The notes beneath the pieces were generated by a model, which worked only from the letters and a program-made list of their open reading frames with translations, ran no database searches and was not told the DNA's origin. A stretch of 64,000 bases of DNA from Streptococcus ruminicola (lineage in GTDB: Bacteria; Bacillota; Bacilli; Lactobacillales; Streptococcaceae), in assembly GCF_011387195.1 (NCBI RefSeq), contig NZ_CP046919.1:1054001-1118000 (forward strand), read 5' to 3'. Of this stretch, positions 30,889 to 44,200 are shown piece by piece (the stretch's first letter is position 1; the number at the start of each line of letters is the position of its first letter). Position numbers and translations under genes: made by a program.

Positions 30889-30930
30889 TTGACTTAAGTT
30901 AACTGTGGTTGTAAAATGAAAGCGTAAACA
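30889..30930 (+). promoter_or_regulatory. galKTE promoter with cre site
   Basis: TTGACT (30889-30894), a 17-base spacer and TAAAAT (30912-30917) form a strong promoter. TGAAAGCGTAAACA (30917-30930) fits the CcpA cre consensus TGNAANCGNNNNCA and covers the start point, so CcpA should repress by blocking. Upstream, TTTAAGTAAAA and CTTTAGTAAAT (30863-30882) are candidate GalR half sites. Confidence 0.85.
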
Positions 30931-30956
30931 AAAAAGAGATAAAAAAGGAGACCCTC

Positions 30957-32129
30957 ATGACTATTACAGAACTTAAAGAAGCCTTTGCTAAAGTATTTGG
31001 AACAGAAGCAGATGCAACATTTTTCTCACCTGGACGTATCAATTTAATTGGTGAACACACTGACTACAACGGTGGTCACGTATTCCCTGCAGCTATCACT
31101 CTTGGAACATACGGGGCAGCTCGTAAACGTGATGATAAACTTTTACGTTTTTATTCAGCAAACTTTGATGATTTAGGTATTATTGAAGTGTCACTTGATA
31201 ATCTTACTTTTGATAAGAAAGATAGCTGGACAAATTATCCAAAAGGTGTCATTAAATTTTTGCAAGAAGCTGGACACAAGATTGAATCTGGTTTTGAGCT
31301 TTATGTTAATGGGAATATTCCAAATGGCTCTGGTTTGTCATCATCAGCTTCACTAGAGCTTTTAGTAGGGATTGTCGCTGAAGAATTATTCGACTTAAAA
31401 TTAGACCGTTTGGATTTGGTAAAAATTGGTAAACAAACTGAAAATGAGTTTATCGGAGTGAACTCAGGAATCATGGACCAATTTGCTATTGGCATGGGAG
31501 CTGAAAAGCAAGCCATCTACCTTGATACCAATACTCTAGAATATGACCTTGTTCCTTTGGACCTTGGTGACAATGTCATTGTGATTATGAATACCAATAA
31601 ACGTCGTGAGCTTGCTGATTCAAAATATAACGAACGTCGTGCAGAATGTGAAAAAGCAGTAGAAGAATTTAACCAAGTGCTTGATATCAAGACATTGGGT
31701 GAGCTTGATTTGCAAAGTTTTGACGAATATAGCTATCTTATTAAAGATGAAAATCGTCTCAAACGTGCCCGCCATGCTGTTTGGGAAAATCAACGTACCC
31801 TTCAAGCTAAAGAAGCTTTGATGGCAGGTGAAGTTGAAAAATTTGGTCGTTTGGTGAATGCCTCACATGTCTCACTTGAACATGATTATGAAGTAACAGG
31901 TATCGAACTTGATACCCTTGCTCACACTGCTTGGCAACAAGAAGGAGTCCTCGGAGCTCGTATGACAGGAGCAGGCTTCGGTGGCTGCGGTATTGCCATT
32001 GTTGCTAAAGATAAAGTTGATGAATTTACTAAAAACGTTGGGCAAGTTTACACTGAAACAGTTGGTTATGCGCCAGCTTTCTACATTGCTGAAATTGCTG
32101 GTGGTTCACGTGTCTTGTCTAGAAAATAA
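30957..32129 (+). CDS. galK: Galactokinase
   Basis: The 390-residue GHMP-family kinase phosphorylates alpha-D-galactose at C1, the first step of the Leloir pathway. [15 protein letters not shown] (about 27-41) is the galactokinase signature, GSGLSSSAS (about 122-130) the ATP-binding motif and [14 protein letters not shown] (about 339-352) the third GHMP motif. RBS AAGGAGACC. It is the first gene of the galKTE operon, under a promoter with a cre site. Confidence 0.97.
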   Translation: MTITELKEAFAKVFGTEADATFFSPGRINLIGEHTDYNGGHVFPAAITLGTYGAARKRDDKLLRFYSANFDDLGIIEVSLDNLTFDKKDSWTNYPKGVIKFLQEAGHKIESGFELYVNGNIPNGSGLSSSASLELLVGIVAEELFDLKLDRLDLVKIGKQTENEFIGVNSGIMDQFAIGMGAEKQAIYLDTNTLEYDLVPLDLGDNVIVIMNTNKRRELADSKYNERRAECEKAVEEFNQVLDIKTLGELDLQSFDEYSYLIKDENRLKRARHAVWENQRTLQAKEALMAGEVEKFGRLVNASHVSLEHDYEVTGIELDTLAHTAWQQEGVLGARMTGAGFGGCGIAIVAKDKVDEFTKNVGQVYTETVGYAPAFYIAEIAGGSRVLSRK

Positions 32130-32148
32130 TTAAGATTAGAGAGATAAA

Positions 32149-33618
32149 ATGAAACTTTTAGATACTTTTGTCGCTAAGGTAATTGAAGCAAGCGACTACA
32201 CAGAAGATGATATGTTTTACTTGCGTAACCGTGTCCTAGCCCTTGTGGGTGAGGATGGAGCAGAGCAAGAAACGCAAGAAACAGATTTAATTGCTCTCAA
32301 AGAAGAGTTGGTTGACTTAGCTGTAAAAAATGGCAAAGTCGGCGAATTAATGGCAGAAAAAGATTGCTTGGGTGCTGAATTGATGAACTTCATCACACCA
32401 ATCCCGAGTCAGGTGAATCGTCGTTTCTGGGACACTTATGCTAAATCTCCTCAACAAGCTGTCGCAGATTTTTACGAACTCAGCAAACGAAATGACTACA
32501 TTAAAGTAGCTGCAATCGCCAAAAATATTGCTTTTACGGTGCCATCACAGTATGGCGATATTCAAATTACCATTAATTTATCAAAACCTGAAAAAGATCC
32601 CAAGGCCATTGCTGCAGCTAAGTTAGCCAAGGCATCTTCTTACCCAAAATGTCAGTTATGTATGGAAAACGAAGGCTATCAAGGACGCCTTAATCACCCA
32701 GCGCGTGCTAATCACCGTATCATTCGCTTAAATCTAGGTGATGAAAAATGGGGCTTCCAATATTCGCCTTATGCTTACTTCAATGAACATTGTATTATTT
32801 TAAATACTGAGCATGTTCCGATGGTTATCAGCAAAGATACCTTTGAACAGCTCTTAGATATTGTTGATATTTTCCCAGGTTACTTTGCTGGGTCAAATGC
32901 CGACTTGCCGATTGTTGGTGGGTCAATTTTAACTCACAATCACTACCAAGGAGGACGACATGTCTTTCCAATGGAAATAGCCGAGCTGGACAATGAATTT
33001 CATTTTAAAGGTTATTCAGATGTGACAGCAGGTATTGTCAAATGGCCAATGTCAGTGCTTCGTTTACGCAGTCAAAACAAGGCACGCTTGGTTGAGTTGG
33101 CTGAAAAAATTCGTTTGGCATGGCGCGATTATTCTGACGCGAGTGTTGATGTGGTGGCTTATACAGGCGATACGCCACACCACACAGTGACTCCGATTGC
33201 GCGCAAACGTGACGGTCAATTTGAACTGGATATTGTTCTTCGTGACAATCACACAACAGCTGAATTTCCGGACGGTGTTTATCATCCACATGCTGATGTG
33301 CAACACATTAAAAAGGAAAATATTGGACTAATTGAGGTAATGGGCTTAGCTATTTTGCCACCTCGTCTCAAAAATGAACTGCTAGAAGTTGAAAAATATC
33401 TTTTGAACCAGTATAATGAAATCGCTGCCTATCATAAGGATTGGGCAGATGAAATAAAAAAACGTTCGGATATCACGACTGATAGCGTACATGATATCGT
33501 ACAAGAAGAAGTCGGCCGCGTTTTTGTTCGCGTTTTAGAAGATGCAGGTGTTTACAAACGTGATGAAAAAGGAAAAGAAGCCTTTATGCGCTTTGTGAAC
33601 AGCGTGGGGTTAGAATAG
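32149..33618 (+). CDS. galT: Galactose-1-phosphate uridylyltransferase, class II
   Basis: The 489-residue enzyme exchanges UDP between UDP-glucose and galactose-1-phosphate. It is the Firmicutes-type GalT, longer than the E. coli type. [14 protein letters not shown] (about 264-277) is the uridylylation/active-site region. The gene starts 19 bases after galK and 11 bases before galE. Confidence 0.95.
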   Translation: MKLLDTFVAKVIEASDYTEDDMFYLRNRVLALVGEDGAEQETQETDLIALKEELVDLAVKNGKVGELMAEKDCLGAELMNFITPIPSQVNRRFWDTYAKSPQQAVADFYELSKRNDYIKVAAIAKNIAFTVPSQYGDIQITINLSKPEKDPKAIAAAKLAKASSYPKCQLCMENEGYQGRLNHPARANHRIIRLNLGDEKWGFQYSPYAYFNEHCIILNTEHVPMVISKDTFEQLLDIVDIFPGYFAGSNADLPIVGGSILTHNHYQGGRHVFPMEIAELDNEFHFKGYSDVTAGIVKWPMSVLRLRSQNKARLVELAEKIRLAWRDYSDASVDVVAYTGDTPHHTVTPIARKRDGQFELDIVLRDNHTTAEFPDGVYHPHADVQHIKKENIGLIEVMGLAILPPRLKNELLEVEKYLLNQYNEIAAYHKDWADEIKKRSDITTDSVHDIVQEEVGRVFVRVLEDAGVYKRDEKGKEAFMRFVNSVGLE

Positions 33619-33629
33619 GAGAAAAATAA

Positions 33630-34628
33630 ATGTCAATTTTAGTGCTTGGTGGGGCTGGTTACATCGGCTCTCACATGGTTGATCGTTTAATTGAAAAAGG
33701 TGAAGAAAAAGTTGTTGTTGTCGATAGTTTGGTAACAGGACACCGTGCAGCGGTTCATCCTGATGCAACATTCTATCAAGGTGATCTTGCTGATCAAGAT
33801 TTCATGCGCAAAGTCTTTACAGAAAATCCAGACATTGATGCTGTGATTCACTTTGCTGCTTATTCATTGGTTGCTGAATCAATGGAAAAACCACTTAAAT
33901 ATTTTGATAACAACACTGCTGGTATGATTAAATTGCTTGAAGTGATGAATGAATTTGGTGTTAAATACATTGTCTTCTCATCAACTGCAGCAACTTATGG
34001 TATCCCAGATGAACTTCCAATTAAGGAAACAACACCTCAACGTCCAATCAACCCATACGGTGAAAGTAAACTCATGATGGAAACAATCATGAAATGGTCT
34101 GATCAAGCTTACGGCATTAAATTTGTTCCACTTCGTTACTTTAACGTGGCTGGTGCTAAACCAGATGGTTCTATCGGTGAAGACCACGGTCCTGAAACAC
34201 ACTTGTTGCCAATTATCCTGCAAGTGGCACAAGGTGTTCGTGAAAAAATCATGATTTTCGGTAATGATTACAACACACCAGACGGCACAAATGTACGTGA
34301 CTACGTTCACCCATTTGACTTGGCAGATGCTCATTTGCTTGCTGTTAAGTATCTTCGCGAAGGTAATCCATCAACAGCCTTTAACCTAGGTTCTTCCACT
34401 GGTTTTTCAAACCTTCAAATCCTTGAAGCAGCTCGTAAAGTAACGGGTAAAGAAATTCCTGCAGAACTTGCTGACCGTCGTCCTGGTGACCCAGATACCC
34501 TTATTGCGTCATCAGATAAAGCGCGTGAAATTCTTGGTTGGAAACCACAATTTGATGATATTGAAAAAATCATTGCTTCTGCTTGGGCATGGCATTCAAG
34601 TCATCCAAACGGATACAATGACCGTTAA
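33630..34628 (+). CDS. galE: UDP-glucose 4-epimerase
   Basis: The 332-residue short-chain dehydrogenase-like epimerase regenerates UDP-glucose from UDP-galactose. The NAD-binding GGAGYIGSH is at about 6-14, the catalytic Ser/Thr in FSSTAATYG, and the YxxxK motif in NPYGESKLM (Tyr about 144, Lys about 148). It is the last gene of galKTE and is followed by a terminator. Confidence 0.96.
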   Translation: MSILVLGGAGYIGSHMVDRLIEKGEEKVVVVDSLVTGHRAAVHPDATFYQGDLADQDFMRKVFTENPDIDAVIHFAAYSLVAESMEKPLKYFDNNTAGMIKLLEVMNEFGVKYIVFSSTAATYGIPDELPIKETTPQRPINPYGESKLMMETIMKWSDQAYGIKFVPLRYFNVAGAKPDGSIGEDHGPETHLLPIILQVAQGVREKIMIFGNDYNTPDGTNVRDYVHPFDLADAHLLAVKYLREGNPSTAFNLGSSTGFSNLQILEAARKVTGKEIPAELADRRPGDPDTLIASSDKAREILGWKPQFDDIEKIIASAWAWHSSHPNGYNDR

Positions 34629-34642
34629 TAAATGATTATAGT

Positions 34643-34667
34643 CTGAGGCAAGTGCCTCAGGTTTTTT
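34643..34667 (+). terminator. Terminator after galE
   Basis: CTGAGGCA (34643-34650) pairs with TGCCTCAG (34653-34660), followed by TTTTTT. Confidence 0.93.
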
Positions 34668-34702
34668 GTGCATCATGAGGATGTGCTAGAAAAAGGAAAA
34701 AG

Positions 34703-35587
34703 ATGATGTCAATAATTAAGACACCTTGTTTAGATAAAGAGCAAAAATTACAGGTAGAAGCATTAATCAAAGAAGTTCAGACTTTTGATGGGACTCACCG
34801 CATCCCGTATTTATCGAATAATCTCAATTTTGATCAGGAGATGCCAGCTTTCTTTTTAGCTTATGAGAAGAATCAACTTGTGGGGGTGTTGACAGTCTAT
34901 GCTGATGAGCCAGACGAGGCAGAACTTGCTATTTTGGTTCACCCAAATTATCGACGTCTTGGATACGCTAGAGAATTGTTTCGTGTTTTCCGTGAAACCA
35001 TGAAAGAGTATCAGTTGAGTTTTACAGTAATGTCGGAGCGAGCTTTCTTAGCAAAACACCCAGATGTGCTGGCTAATCTTGGCATGACTTTAGAAGATGA
35101 TTTTGAGTATTGGCTTAGTCGACAACGAAAAGCCTATTTGCTTGAAAAGCGTGACGATTTGTCGGTCATCAAAGCTAGTAGAGAACACCTTGAAGCGATT
35201 GCAGACTTTCAAGCAAAAGCTTTTGGAGATCCTTATGAGGTTGCACTGCGCTATGCCAAAGAAGCTCTAGTTGATGAGACTGAAAAACTTTATATTGTGA
35301 TGAAAGATGACAAAGTTGTTGCTTCTTGCACGGTGGATTTTAGCACGACTTACAATTACCTTTATGGCTTAGTAGTTGCCGAAGGCTACCGTGGTCAAGG
35401 GATTGGGACTTATTTTATGAAAGTGCTTATCAATAGCCTGTTAGCTGAAAATGAGAAGGTCTTTCAAATTGCGGTTGAATCAGATAATTTAGCAGCTAAA
35501 CGTCTTTATGAAAGTTTAGGTTTTGAAGAACAAACGCAGGTTGTCTACGCTAAGGTGACTGACGCTAGTAAACTTTGGGAGATTTAA
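34703..35587 (+). CDS. GNAT acetyltransferase with two GNAT domains
   Basis: This 294-residue protein has two tandem GNAT folds. The first (about 20-130) contains LVHPNYRRLGYARELF, and the second (about 150-290) contains VAEGYRGQGIGTYFMKVL, the acetyl-CoA pyrophosphate loop R/QxxGxG/A. Tandem GNATs are known in the mycothiol synthase type, but streptococci do not make mycothiol, so the substrate is unknown. ATG at 34703 or 34706; RBS AAAAAGGAAAAAG. Confidence 0.8.
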   Translation: MMSIIKTPCLDKEQKLQVEALIKEVQTFDGTHRIPYLSNNLNFDQEMPAFFLAYEKNQLVGVLTVYADEPDEAELAILVHPNYRRLGYARELFRVFRETMKEYQLSFTVMSERAFLAKHPDVLANLGMTLEDDFEYWLSRQRKAYLLEKRDDLSVIKASREHLEAIADFQAKAFGDPYEVALRYAKEALVDETEKLYIVMKDDKVVASCTVDFSTTYNYLYGLVVAEGYRGQGIGTYFMKVLINSLLAENEKVFQIAVESDNLAAKRLYESLGFEEQTQVVYAKVTDASKLWEI

Positions 35588-35658
35588 CGGTCATTTCTTG
35601 CGTTGTCAAGGGGAATTTGGTATAGTTGTCATTAAGCTTATATTTATGGAGGATTCTT

Positions 35659-36003
35659 ATGCCAACAGTTATTATGTTGCTCGTTATGGTTGGTTTGATT
35701 TGGTTCATGCAACGTTCTCAAAAGAAACAAGCACAAGCCCGTCAAGATCAACTTAAAGCATTGCAAAAAGGTGATGAAATTGTAACAATCGGTGGTCTTT
35801 ATGGTGTCGTTGATGAAGTTGACACTGCTAACCAAAAAATGGTTTTGGACATCGATGGTGTTTATCTAACATTTGAACTTGGTGCTTTAAAACGTGTTGT
35901 AAACAGAGCTGAACAAGAAGTTGTTGAAGCTGCACTTGTTGAAGAAGCAGTCGAAGAACAAGCAGAATCAGCTCAAGATACTGCCGTTGAAAGCGAAGAC
36001 TAA
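35659..36003 (+). CDS. yajC: Preprotein translocase subunit YajC
   Basis: The 114-residue protein has one N-terminal membrane helix (about 2-19, VIMLLVMVGLIWFM) followed by the conserved QRSQKKQAQARQDQLKAL and KGDEIVTIGGLYGVV of YajC, an accessory of the SecDF-YajC complex. The tail (about 85-114) is acidic and rich in Glu, Val and Ala. ATG at 35659 follows TGGAGGATTCTT; longer upstream frames start without an RBS. Confidence 0.9.
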   Translation: MPTVIMLLVMVGLIWFMQRSQKKQAQARQDQLKALQKGDEIVTIGGLYGVVDEVDTANQKMVLDIDGVYLTFELGALKRVVNRAEQEVVEAALVEEAVEEQAESAQDTAVESED

Positions 36004-36012
36004 TATATTGAA

Positions 36013-36041
36013 AGTCGGATGAAAATTCATCTGGCTTTTTT
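36013..36041 (+). terminator. Terminator after yajC
   Basis: AGTCGGATGAA (36013-36023) pairs with TTCATCTGGCT (36026-36036, with two G-U pairs), followed by a T-run. Confidence 0.85.
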
Positions 36042-36096
36042 CATGCAAATATTCCCAAAAAGCCATCAATTAAGTAGAGAAAAAATAGCTATTTTA

Positions 36097-36105
36097 TGGT
36101 AAAAT
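36097..36105 (+). promoter_or_regulatory. Extended -10 promoter of uppS
   Basis: TGGTAAAAT (36097-36105) is an extended -10 box 31 bases before the uppS start. No strong -35 is seen. It probably drives uppS-cdsA and perhaps rseP. Confidence 0.6.
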
Positions 36106-36136
36106 ATTATGATGAGTATGCTTTTAAGGAAATTGT

Positions 36137-36892
36137 ATGTTTAAATTTAATTTTAGAAAAAAGAAAGAGGCTGTAAGCCTTGACAAGATTCCAAATCATA
36201 TTGGAATTATCATGGATGGAAATGGCCGTTGGGCCAAAAAACGCATGCAGCCACGTGTCATGGGACACAAAGCTGGTATGGATGCTTTGCAGGAAGTGAC
36301 GATTGCTAGTTCAGAACTTGGTGTAAAAGTTTTGACAGTTTATGCTTTCTCAACAGAAAACTGGTCACGACCCGAGGACGAAGTCAAATTCATTATGAAC
36401 TTACCCGTTGAGTTCTTCGATAAATATGTCCCTGAATTGGACGCTAATAATGTCAAAGTTCAAGTTATCGGTGAGACAAATCGTTTGCCAAAAGCAACTT
36501 TTGATGCGATGAAACGTGCTTGCGAACAAACGAAGCATAATTCTGGTCTTATCTTGAATTTTGCGCTTAACTATGGTGGTCGTTCAGAAATTACAGAAGC
36601 GGTTAAAAATATTGCCCAAGAAGTGCTTGAAGCAAAAATCAGCCCAGATGATATTACAGAAGATGTGATTTCAAATCACTTGATGACGAATCACTTGCCG
36701 TACTTGTATCGTGATCCGGATTTGATTATTCGAACAAGTGGTGAACTTCGTCTTAGTAATTTTCTACCATGGCAATCAGCATATAGTGAATTTTACTTCA
36801 CACCTGTTTTATGGCCTGATTTCAAAAAAGACGAGTTGATTAAGGCGATTGCTGAATACAATCAACGTCATCGCCGTTTTGGTGGAATCTAG
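36137..36892 (+). CDS. uppS: Undecaprenyl diphosphate synthase
   Basis: The 251-residue cis-prenyltransferase makes the C55 lipid carrier for cell wall synthesis. GIIMDGNGRWAKKR (about 23-36) holds the catalytic Asp, and TENWSRP, LNYGGRSEI and PDLIIRTSGE are the other conserved blocks. RBS AAGGAAATTG. It is followed 12 bases later by cdsA, the standard streptococcal order. Confidence 0.95.
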   Translation: MFKFNFRKKKEAVSLDKIPNHIGIIMDGNGRWAKKRMQPRVMGHKAGMDALQEVTIASSELGVKVLTVYAFSTENWSRPEDEVKFIMNLPVEFFDKYVPELDANNVKVQVIGETNRLPKATFDAMKRACEQTKHNSGLILNFALNYGGRSEITEAVKNIAQEVLEAKISPDDITEDVISNHLMTNHLPYLYRDPDLIIRTSGELRLSNFLPWQSAYSEFYFTPVLWPDFKKDELIKAIAEYNQRHRRFGGI

Positions 36893-36904
36893 AAAGGAAA
36901 TATC

Positions 36905-37699
36905 ATGAAACAACGTGTGATTTGGGGGGCGATTGCCCTATTGATTATGCTGCCGTTCTTGTTGCATGGGGGGCTTGCTTTCCAAGTTTTTGTAGGTCTT
37001 TTAGCAATGATTGGTGTAGCAGAAATGTTACGCATGAAACATCTCGAGTTCTTCTCAATTGAAGGTGTTTTATCAATGTTAGGTGCTTTTGTTTTAACAG
37101 TGCCTTTGGATAATTACTTTACATCGCTACCGATAGATTCTAACTTTGCCGTCTACGGGTTGTTGGTTTTCTTGCTTTTGGCAGGAACAGTTATCAATTG
37201 TGATGATTATTCATTCGATGATGTCTCTTATCCAATTGCAGCTAGCCTTTATGTGGGAATTGGTTTTCAAAACTTGGTCAATGCTCGTATGGGTGGCTTA
37301 GATAAAGTGCTCTTTGCTTTATTTATCGTATGGGCGACTGATATCGGTGCTTATATGATTGGTCGTCGCTTTGGTCAACGTAAATTGATGCCGAAGGTTT
37401 CTCCAAATAAAACTATCGAAGGTAGTCTTGGCGGGATTGCTTGCGCTGTTGTCGTTTCATTTATCTTTATGTTGATTGATAAAGCTGTTTACGCTCCGCA
37501 TAATCTCTTTGTTATGTTAATTTGCGTTATTTTGTTTAGTATTTTTGGTCAATTCGGTGATTTGGTTGAAAGTGCGATTAAACGTCATTTTGGCGTTAAA
37601 GATTCTGGAAAACTGATTCCTGGTCATGGTGGTATCCTAGACCGCTTTGATTCAATGATTTTTGTTTTCCCAATTATGCATCTATTTGGTCTTTTCTAA
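36905..37699 (+). CDS. cdsA: Phosphatidate cytidylyltransferase
   Basis: This 264-residue integral membrane enzyme makes CDP-diacylglycerol from phosphatidic acid and CTP. Several membrane helices can be traced. The C-terminal signature is SAIKRHFGVKDSGKLIPGHG followed by GILDRFDS (about 223-251). RBS GAAAGGAAAT. It lies between uppS and rseP. Confidence 0.95.
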   Translation: MKQRVIWGAIALLIMLPFLLHGGLAFQVFVGLLAMIGVAEMLRMKHLEFFSIEGVLSMLGAFVLTVPLDNYFTSLPIDSNFAVYGLLVFLLLAGTVINCDDYSFDDVSYPIAASLYVGIGFQNLVNARMGGLDKVLFALFIVWATDIGAYMIGRRFGQRKLMPKVSPNKTIEGSLGGIACAVVVSFIFMLIDKAVYAPHNLFVMLICVILFSIFGQFGDLVESAIKRHFGVKDSGKLIPGHGGILDRFDSMIFVFPIMHLFGLF

Positions 37700-37794
37700 T
37701 TGAGTTGTTTGGCAGTTGCCACAAACTTTTGGAGTTTGCTTACTAGTGAATGGTTATTTAGGATAATAATGTTACTGGTATAGAGAGGAGCAAA

Positions 37795-39057
37795 ATGCTC
37801 GGAATTATAACGTTTATTATTGTTTTTGGAATCTTAGTTATTGTCCATGAATTTGGTCACTTATACTTTGCCAAAAAATCAGGCATTCTGGTGAGAGAAT
37901 TTTCTATCGGGATGGGCCCGAAAATCTTTTCTCATTTTGATAAGGAAGGGACAGCTTACACCTTTCGTATCTTGCCTTTAGGTGGATATGTCCGTATGGC
38001 AGGCTGGGGTGATGATACCACTGAAATCAAGACAGGTACACCAGCTAGCTTGAGTTTGAACAAAGACGGACTTGTGACACGTATTAATCTATCACATAAA
38101 CAGTTGGATAATACAGCTCTTCCTATGAATGTGACTTCTTATGATTTGGAAGATAAATTAGAAATCACAGGATTGGTTTTAGATGAGCAAAAGACATATA
38201 AAGTTCATCACGATGCCACAATCGTTGAAGAAGATGGCACAGAGATTCGCATTGCGCCCCTTGATGTGCAGTATCAAAATGCTACTGTCTGGGGACGTTT
38301 GATGACAAACTTTGCTGGTCCGATGAATAATTTTATTCTAGGAACGCTAGCTTTCATCTTACTTGTCTTTATGCAAGGCGGAGTCCCGAATCCCTCGACA
38401 AATGCTGTGCGAGTGACTGACGGTGGTGCCATGCAAGCTGCAGGCGTCAAAAATGGTGATAGAGTTTTAGCTATCGGTGATTATAAAGTCACAAACTGGT
38501 CTGATTTGACTGAAGCTGTAACTAAGTCGACTAAGAATATCTCAAAAGGCGACACTATCTCAGTCAAAGTCAAAGACAAATCAGGAAAGGTTAAAACACT
38601 TGCTGTAAAACCAGTTGAAAATCACGGAAGTTACCTTATCGGAGTTTCTTCAGCTTTGAAAACAGGCTTTTGGGACAAGATTACTGGTGGCTTCCAAATG
38701 TCTTGGCAAAGTGCCATGTTAATTTTGAATGCTTTGAAAGGCATTGTCTCAAACTTCAGCTTGGATAAACTTGGCGGTCCTGTTGCCATGTACCAAGCCT
38801 CAAGTCAAGCAGCTTCTTACGGATTGACATCGGTGATTAATTTGCTTGCTGTTTTGTCAATCAACCTTGGAATTGTGAACTTAATTCCAATTCCGGCTTT
38901 GGATGGCGGAAAAATCTTGATGAACCTTATTGAGATTGTACGTCGCAAACCACTCAAACAAGAAACAGAAACATATGTCACTCTAGTTGGGGTTGTCATC
39001 ATGATTATTTTGATGGTAGCTGTGACTTGGAATGATATCATGCGAGTTTTCTTCTAA
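37795..39057 (+). CDS. rseP: RseP/Eep-type site-2 membrane metalloprotease
   Basis: The 420-residue zinc protease cleaves proteins within the membrane. HEFGH (about 18-22) binds zinc in the first helix, PDZ-like sequence spans about 200-290 ([18 protein letters not shown]), and [12 protein letters not shown] (about 361-372) is the second active-site block. In streptococci and enterococci this protein (Eep) processes signal peptides and pheromone precursors. RBS GAGAGGAGC. Length is as expected. Confidence 0.94.
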   Translation: MLGIITFIIVFGILVIVHEFGHLYFAKKSGILVREFSIGMGPKIFSHFDKEGTAYTFRILPLGGYVRMAGWGDDTTEIKTGTPASLSLNKDGLVTRINLSHKQLDNTALPMNVTSYDLEDKLEITGLVLDEQKTYKVHHDATIVEEDGTEIRIAPLDVQYQNATVWGRLMTNFAGPMNNFILGTLAFILLVFMQGGVPNPSTNAVRVTDGGAMQAAGVKNGDRVLAIGDYKVTNWSDLTEAVTKSTKNISKGDTISVKVKDKSGKVKTLAVKPVENHGSYLIGVSSALKTGFWDKITGGFQMSWQSAMLILNALKGIVSNFSLDKLGGPVAMYQASSQAASYGLTSVINLLAVLSINLGIVNLIPIPALDGGKILMNLIEIVRRKPLKQETETYVTLVGVVIMIILMVAVTWNDIMRVFF

Positions 39058-39150
39058 CTTACATAAAGACTAATTAATAATTTAGTACATCATATTTTTA
39101 AATACACATTTTTTAGAAAGGAATTGATACGGTCTTTTCTAATATGCGAG

Positions 39151-39189
39151 TAAGTAAGCTACTTTTTAACAAAGCAGCTTGCTTATTTT
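39151..39189 (+). terminator. Hairpin with T-run upstream of proS
   Basis: Bases 39151-39164 pair with 39172-39185 (13 of 14), followed by TTTTC. It may end rseP transcripts or attenuate proS, whose ATG comes 30 bases later. No T-box specifier or TGGN antiterminator motif was found. Confidence 0.65.
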
Positions 39190-39194
39190 CATGA

Positions 39195-41072
<1,878 letters not shown>

Positions 41073-41080
41073 TAAGATTT

Positions 41081-41109
41081 AGGTCGAGGGCTTAGCTCCG
41101 ACCTTTTTC
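41081..41109 (+). terminator. Terminator after proS
   Basis: AGGTCG (41081-41086) pairs with CGACCT (41099-41104) around a partly paired loop and is followed by a T-rich run. Confidence 0.8.
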
Positions 41110-41116
41110 TTTTGTC

Positions 41117-41145
41117 TCGAAAAATGCTCACTTTTATGATAAAAT
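41117..41145 (+). promoter_or_regulatory. Probable polC promoter
   Basis: The extended -10 TGATAAAAT (TAAAAT at 41140-41145) lies 17 bases after a weak -35 TCGAAA (41117-41122). The leader then carries a hairpin: AAGTAAAAGGG (41171-41181) with CCCTCTTTTACTT (41192-41204), without a T-run. Confidence 0.6.
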
Positions 41146-41248
41146 TGAAAGACGATATTGATAGATAAAAAAGTAAAAGGGCGACTGATGTCCCTCTTTT
41201 ACTTAGGATAGAAAGTTAGATTTTTGGAATTGAGGTAATTGACGTTTT

Positions 41249-44200
41249 ATGTCAGAGTTATTTAAAAAATTGATGGAGCAAATCGATATGCCGCTTGAAA
41301 TGCGACAATCTTCTGCTTTTTCATCTGCAGATATTCGTGAAGTTAAGGTACACTCAGTATCCCGCCTCTGGGAATTCCATTTTTCATTTGCAGAGATTTT
41401 GCCGATTGAGATTTATCGTGAGTTAGCTTATCGCTTGGTTAATACTTTTAAGCAAGCGGATATTACAGCGACTTTTGATATTCAGGCAGAAAAGATTGAT
41501 TTCTCACAACCGCTTTTGCAAGCTTATTATGAAGAAGCTTTTGAGCACGCTCCTTGTGACAGCGCCAGTTTTAAAGCCTCTTTTAGCAAGTTGAAAGTCT
41601 CTTGTGATGGTGAAAAATTATTGATTGAAGCGCCAGCTTTTGTCAATAATGACCATTTTCGTAAAAATCATTTGCCAAATTTGGCACGTCAATTTGAAGC
41701 CTTTGGTTTCGGAAAAGTGATGGTTGACATGGTTTCTGATGAAGCCATGACTCAAGCGCTTCGAGAAGATTTTACAACTAATCGTGAAGCCATGGTGGAA
41801 AAAGCGGTGCAAGAAAACCGTGAAGCCGTTAAGTCTCTAGAAGCGTCAATGCCACCAGCTGAAGAAGCTCCAAAACCAAAATTTGATTTCAAAGAACGCG
41901 CTAAACAACGCCGTGCTGGTTTTGAAAATGCTGAAATCACGCCGATGGTTGAAATCACAACCGAAGAAAACCGCATCGTTTTTGAAGGGATGGTTTTTGA
42001 CGTTGAAAAGAAAACAACACGTACTGGTCGACACATCATCAATTTCAAGATGACTGACTATACATCAAGTTTTGCCATGCAAAAATGGGCTAAAGACGAT
42101 GAAGAATTGAAAAAATATGACATGATTGCTAAGGGGTCATGGCTTCGTGTTCGCGGAAATATTGAGAACAATAATTTCACCCATGCCCTTACTATGAATG
42201 TGCAAGATGTTAAAGAAATTGTTCACCACGACCGCAAAGATTTGATGCCAGAAGACCAAAAACGTGTGGAATTCCATGCGCATACGAACATGTCAACCAT
42301 GGATGCTTTGCCAACGGTTGAGGAGCTGATTGATACAGCTGCTAAATGGGGTCACAAGGCTGTTGCTATCACTGACCATGGAAATGTTCAAAGCTTTCCT
42401 CACGGCTATCATAGAGCTCGTAAGGACGGTATTAAGGCTATTTTCGGATTGGAAGCTAATATCGTTGAAGATAAGGTTCCGATTGCTTACAATCCTGTTG
42501 ACTTAGAGCTGAATGAAGCAACGTATGTCGTATTTGACGTGGAAACAACAGGACTTTCTGCGGTGCACAATGATTTGATTCAGATTGCCGCTTCAAAAAT
42601 GTACAAAGGTAACATTGTTGAGCAGTTTGATGAATTCATCAACCCAGGTCACCATTTGTCAGCCTTTACGACAGAATTGACTGGTATCACGGATAATCAT
42701 GTCCGTAATGCCAAACCAATCGAACAAGTGCTACAAATGTTCCAAGATTTCTGTAAAGATACTGTTTTGGTTGCCCACAATGCAACCTTTGACGTTGGCT
42801 TTATGAATGCTAACTATAAACGTCATGGCATGCCAACTATCACACAGCCAGTTATTGATACGCTTGAATTAGCACGAAATCTTTATCCAGAATACAAACG
42901 TCATGGTTTGGGACCATTGACCAAACGTTTCCAAGTATCGCTAGAACACCACCACATGGCCAACTACGACGCCGAAGCAACTGGTCGCTTGCTCTTTATC
43001 TTCTTGAAAGAAGCGCGTGAAAATCATGGCCTTACCAACATGATGGACTTGAATACCAAATTGGTGGCTGAAGATTCATATAAAAAAGCCCGTGTCAAAC
43101 ACGCAACCATTTATGTTCAAAACCAGACAGGGTTGAAAAACATCTTTAAGCTTGTCAGTCTTTCAAACGTCAAATATTTTGAAGGAGTAGCACGTATTCC
43201 AAGAACAGTTCTTGATGCGCACCGTGAAGGGCTTTTGCTAGGAACAGCCTGCTCAGAAGGTGAAGTTTTTGATGCGGTTTTGACATCAGGTGTGGAAAAA
43301 GCTGTTGAAGTGGCTAAATACTATGATTTTATTGAGGTCATGCCACCAGCTATTTATGCACCGCTTTTGGCACAAGGAACAATCAAAGATGAAGAAGGTA
43401 TTCGACAAGTTATCCGTGATTTGATTGAAGTCGGACGCCGTTTGAACAAGCCTGTTCTTGCTACTGGTAATGTTCACTACATTGAACCAGAAGATGAAAT
43501 TTACCGTGAAATTATCGTACGTAGTTTAGGACAAGGGGCACCGATTAACCGTCCGATTGGTCGTGGCGAAGATGCTCAGCCAGCCCCATTACCAAAAGCG
43601 CATTTCCGCACAACCAATGAAATGTTAGACGAATTTGCTTTCCTTGGTGAGGATGTCGCCTACGAAATTGTTGTTAAAAACACCAATGATTTTGCGGAAC
43701 GCTTTGAAGAAATTGAAGTCGTTAAAAAAGATTTGTACACGCCTTTCCTTGAAAAATCAGAAGAACGTGTCGCAGAGATGACTTATCAAAAAGCCTTTGA
43801 AATTTATGGTAATCCGCTTCCTGATATTGTCGATCGACGAATCGAAAAAGAATTGACATCTATTTTGGGTAATGGATTTGCCGTGATTTACCTGGCATCA
43901 CAAATGCTTGTTATCCGCTCAAATAAACGTGGTTATTTGGTTGGTTCGCGTGGATCTGTTGGGTCAAGTTTTGTTGCGACAATGATTGGTATCACCGAAG
44001 TTAACCCGATGCCACCGCATTATGTCTGCCCAAATTGCCAACACTCAGAATTCATCACCGATGGTTCAGTTGGTTCGGGTTATGATTTGCCTAACAAAGA
44101 CTGTCCAAAATGTGGAACACGTTACAAGAAAGATGGACACGATATTCCGTTTGAAACCTTCCTTGGATTTGATGGGGATAAGGTTCCTGATATCGATTTG

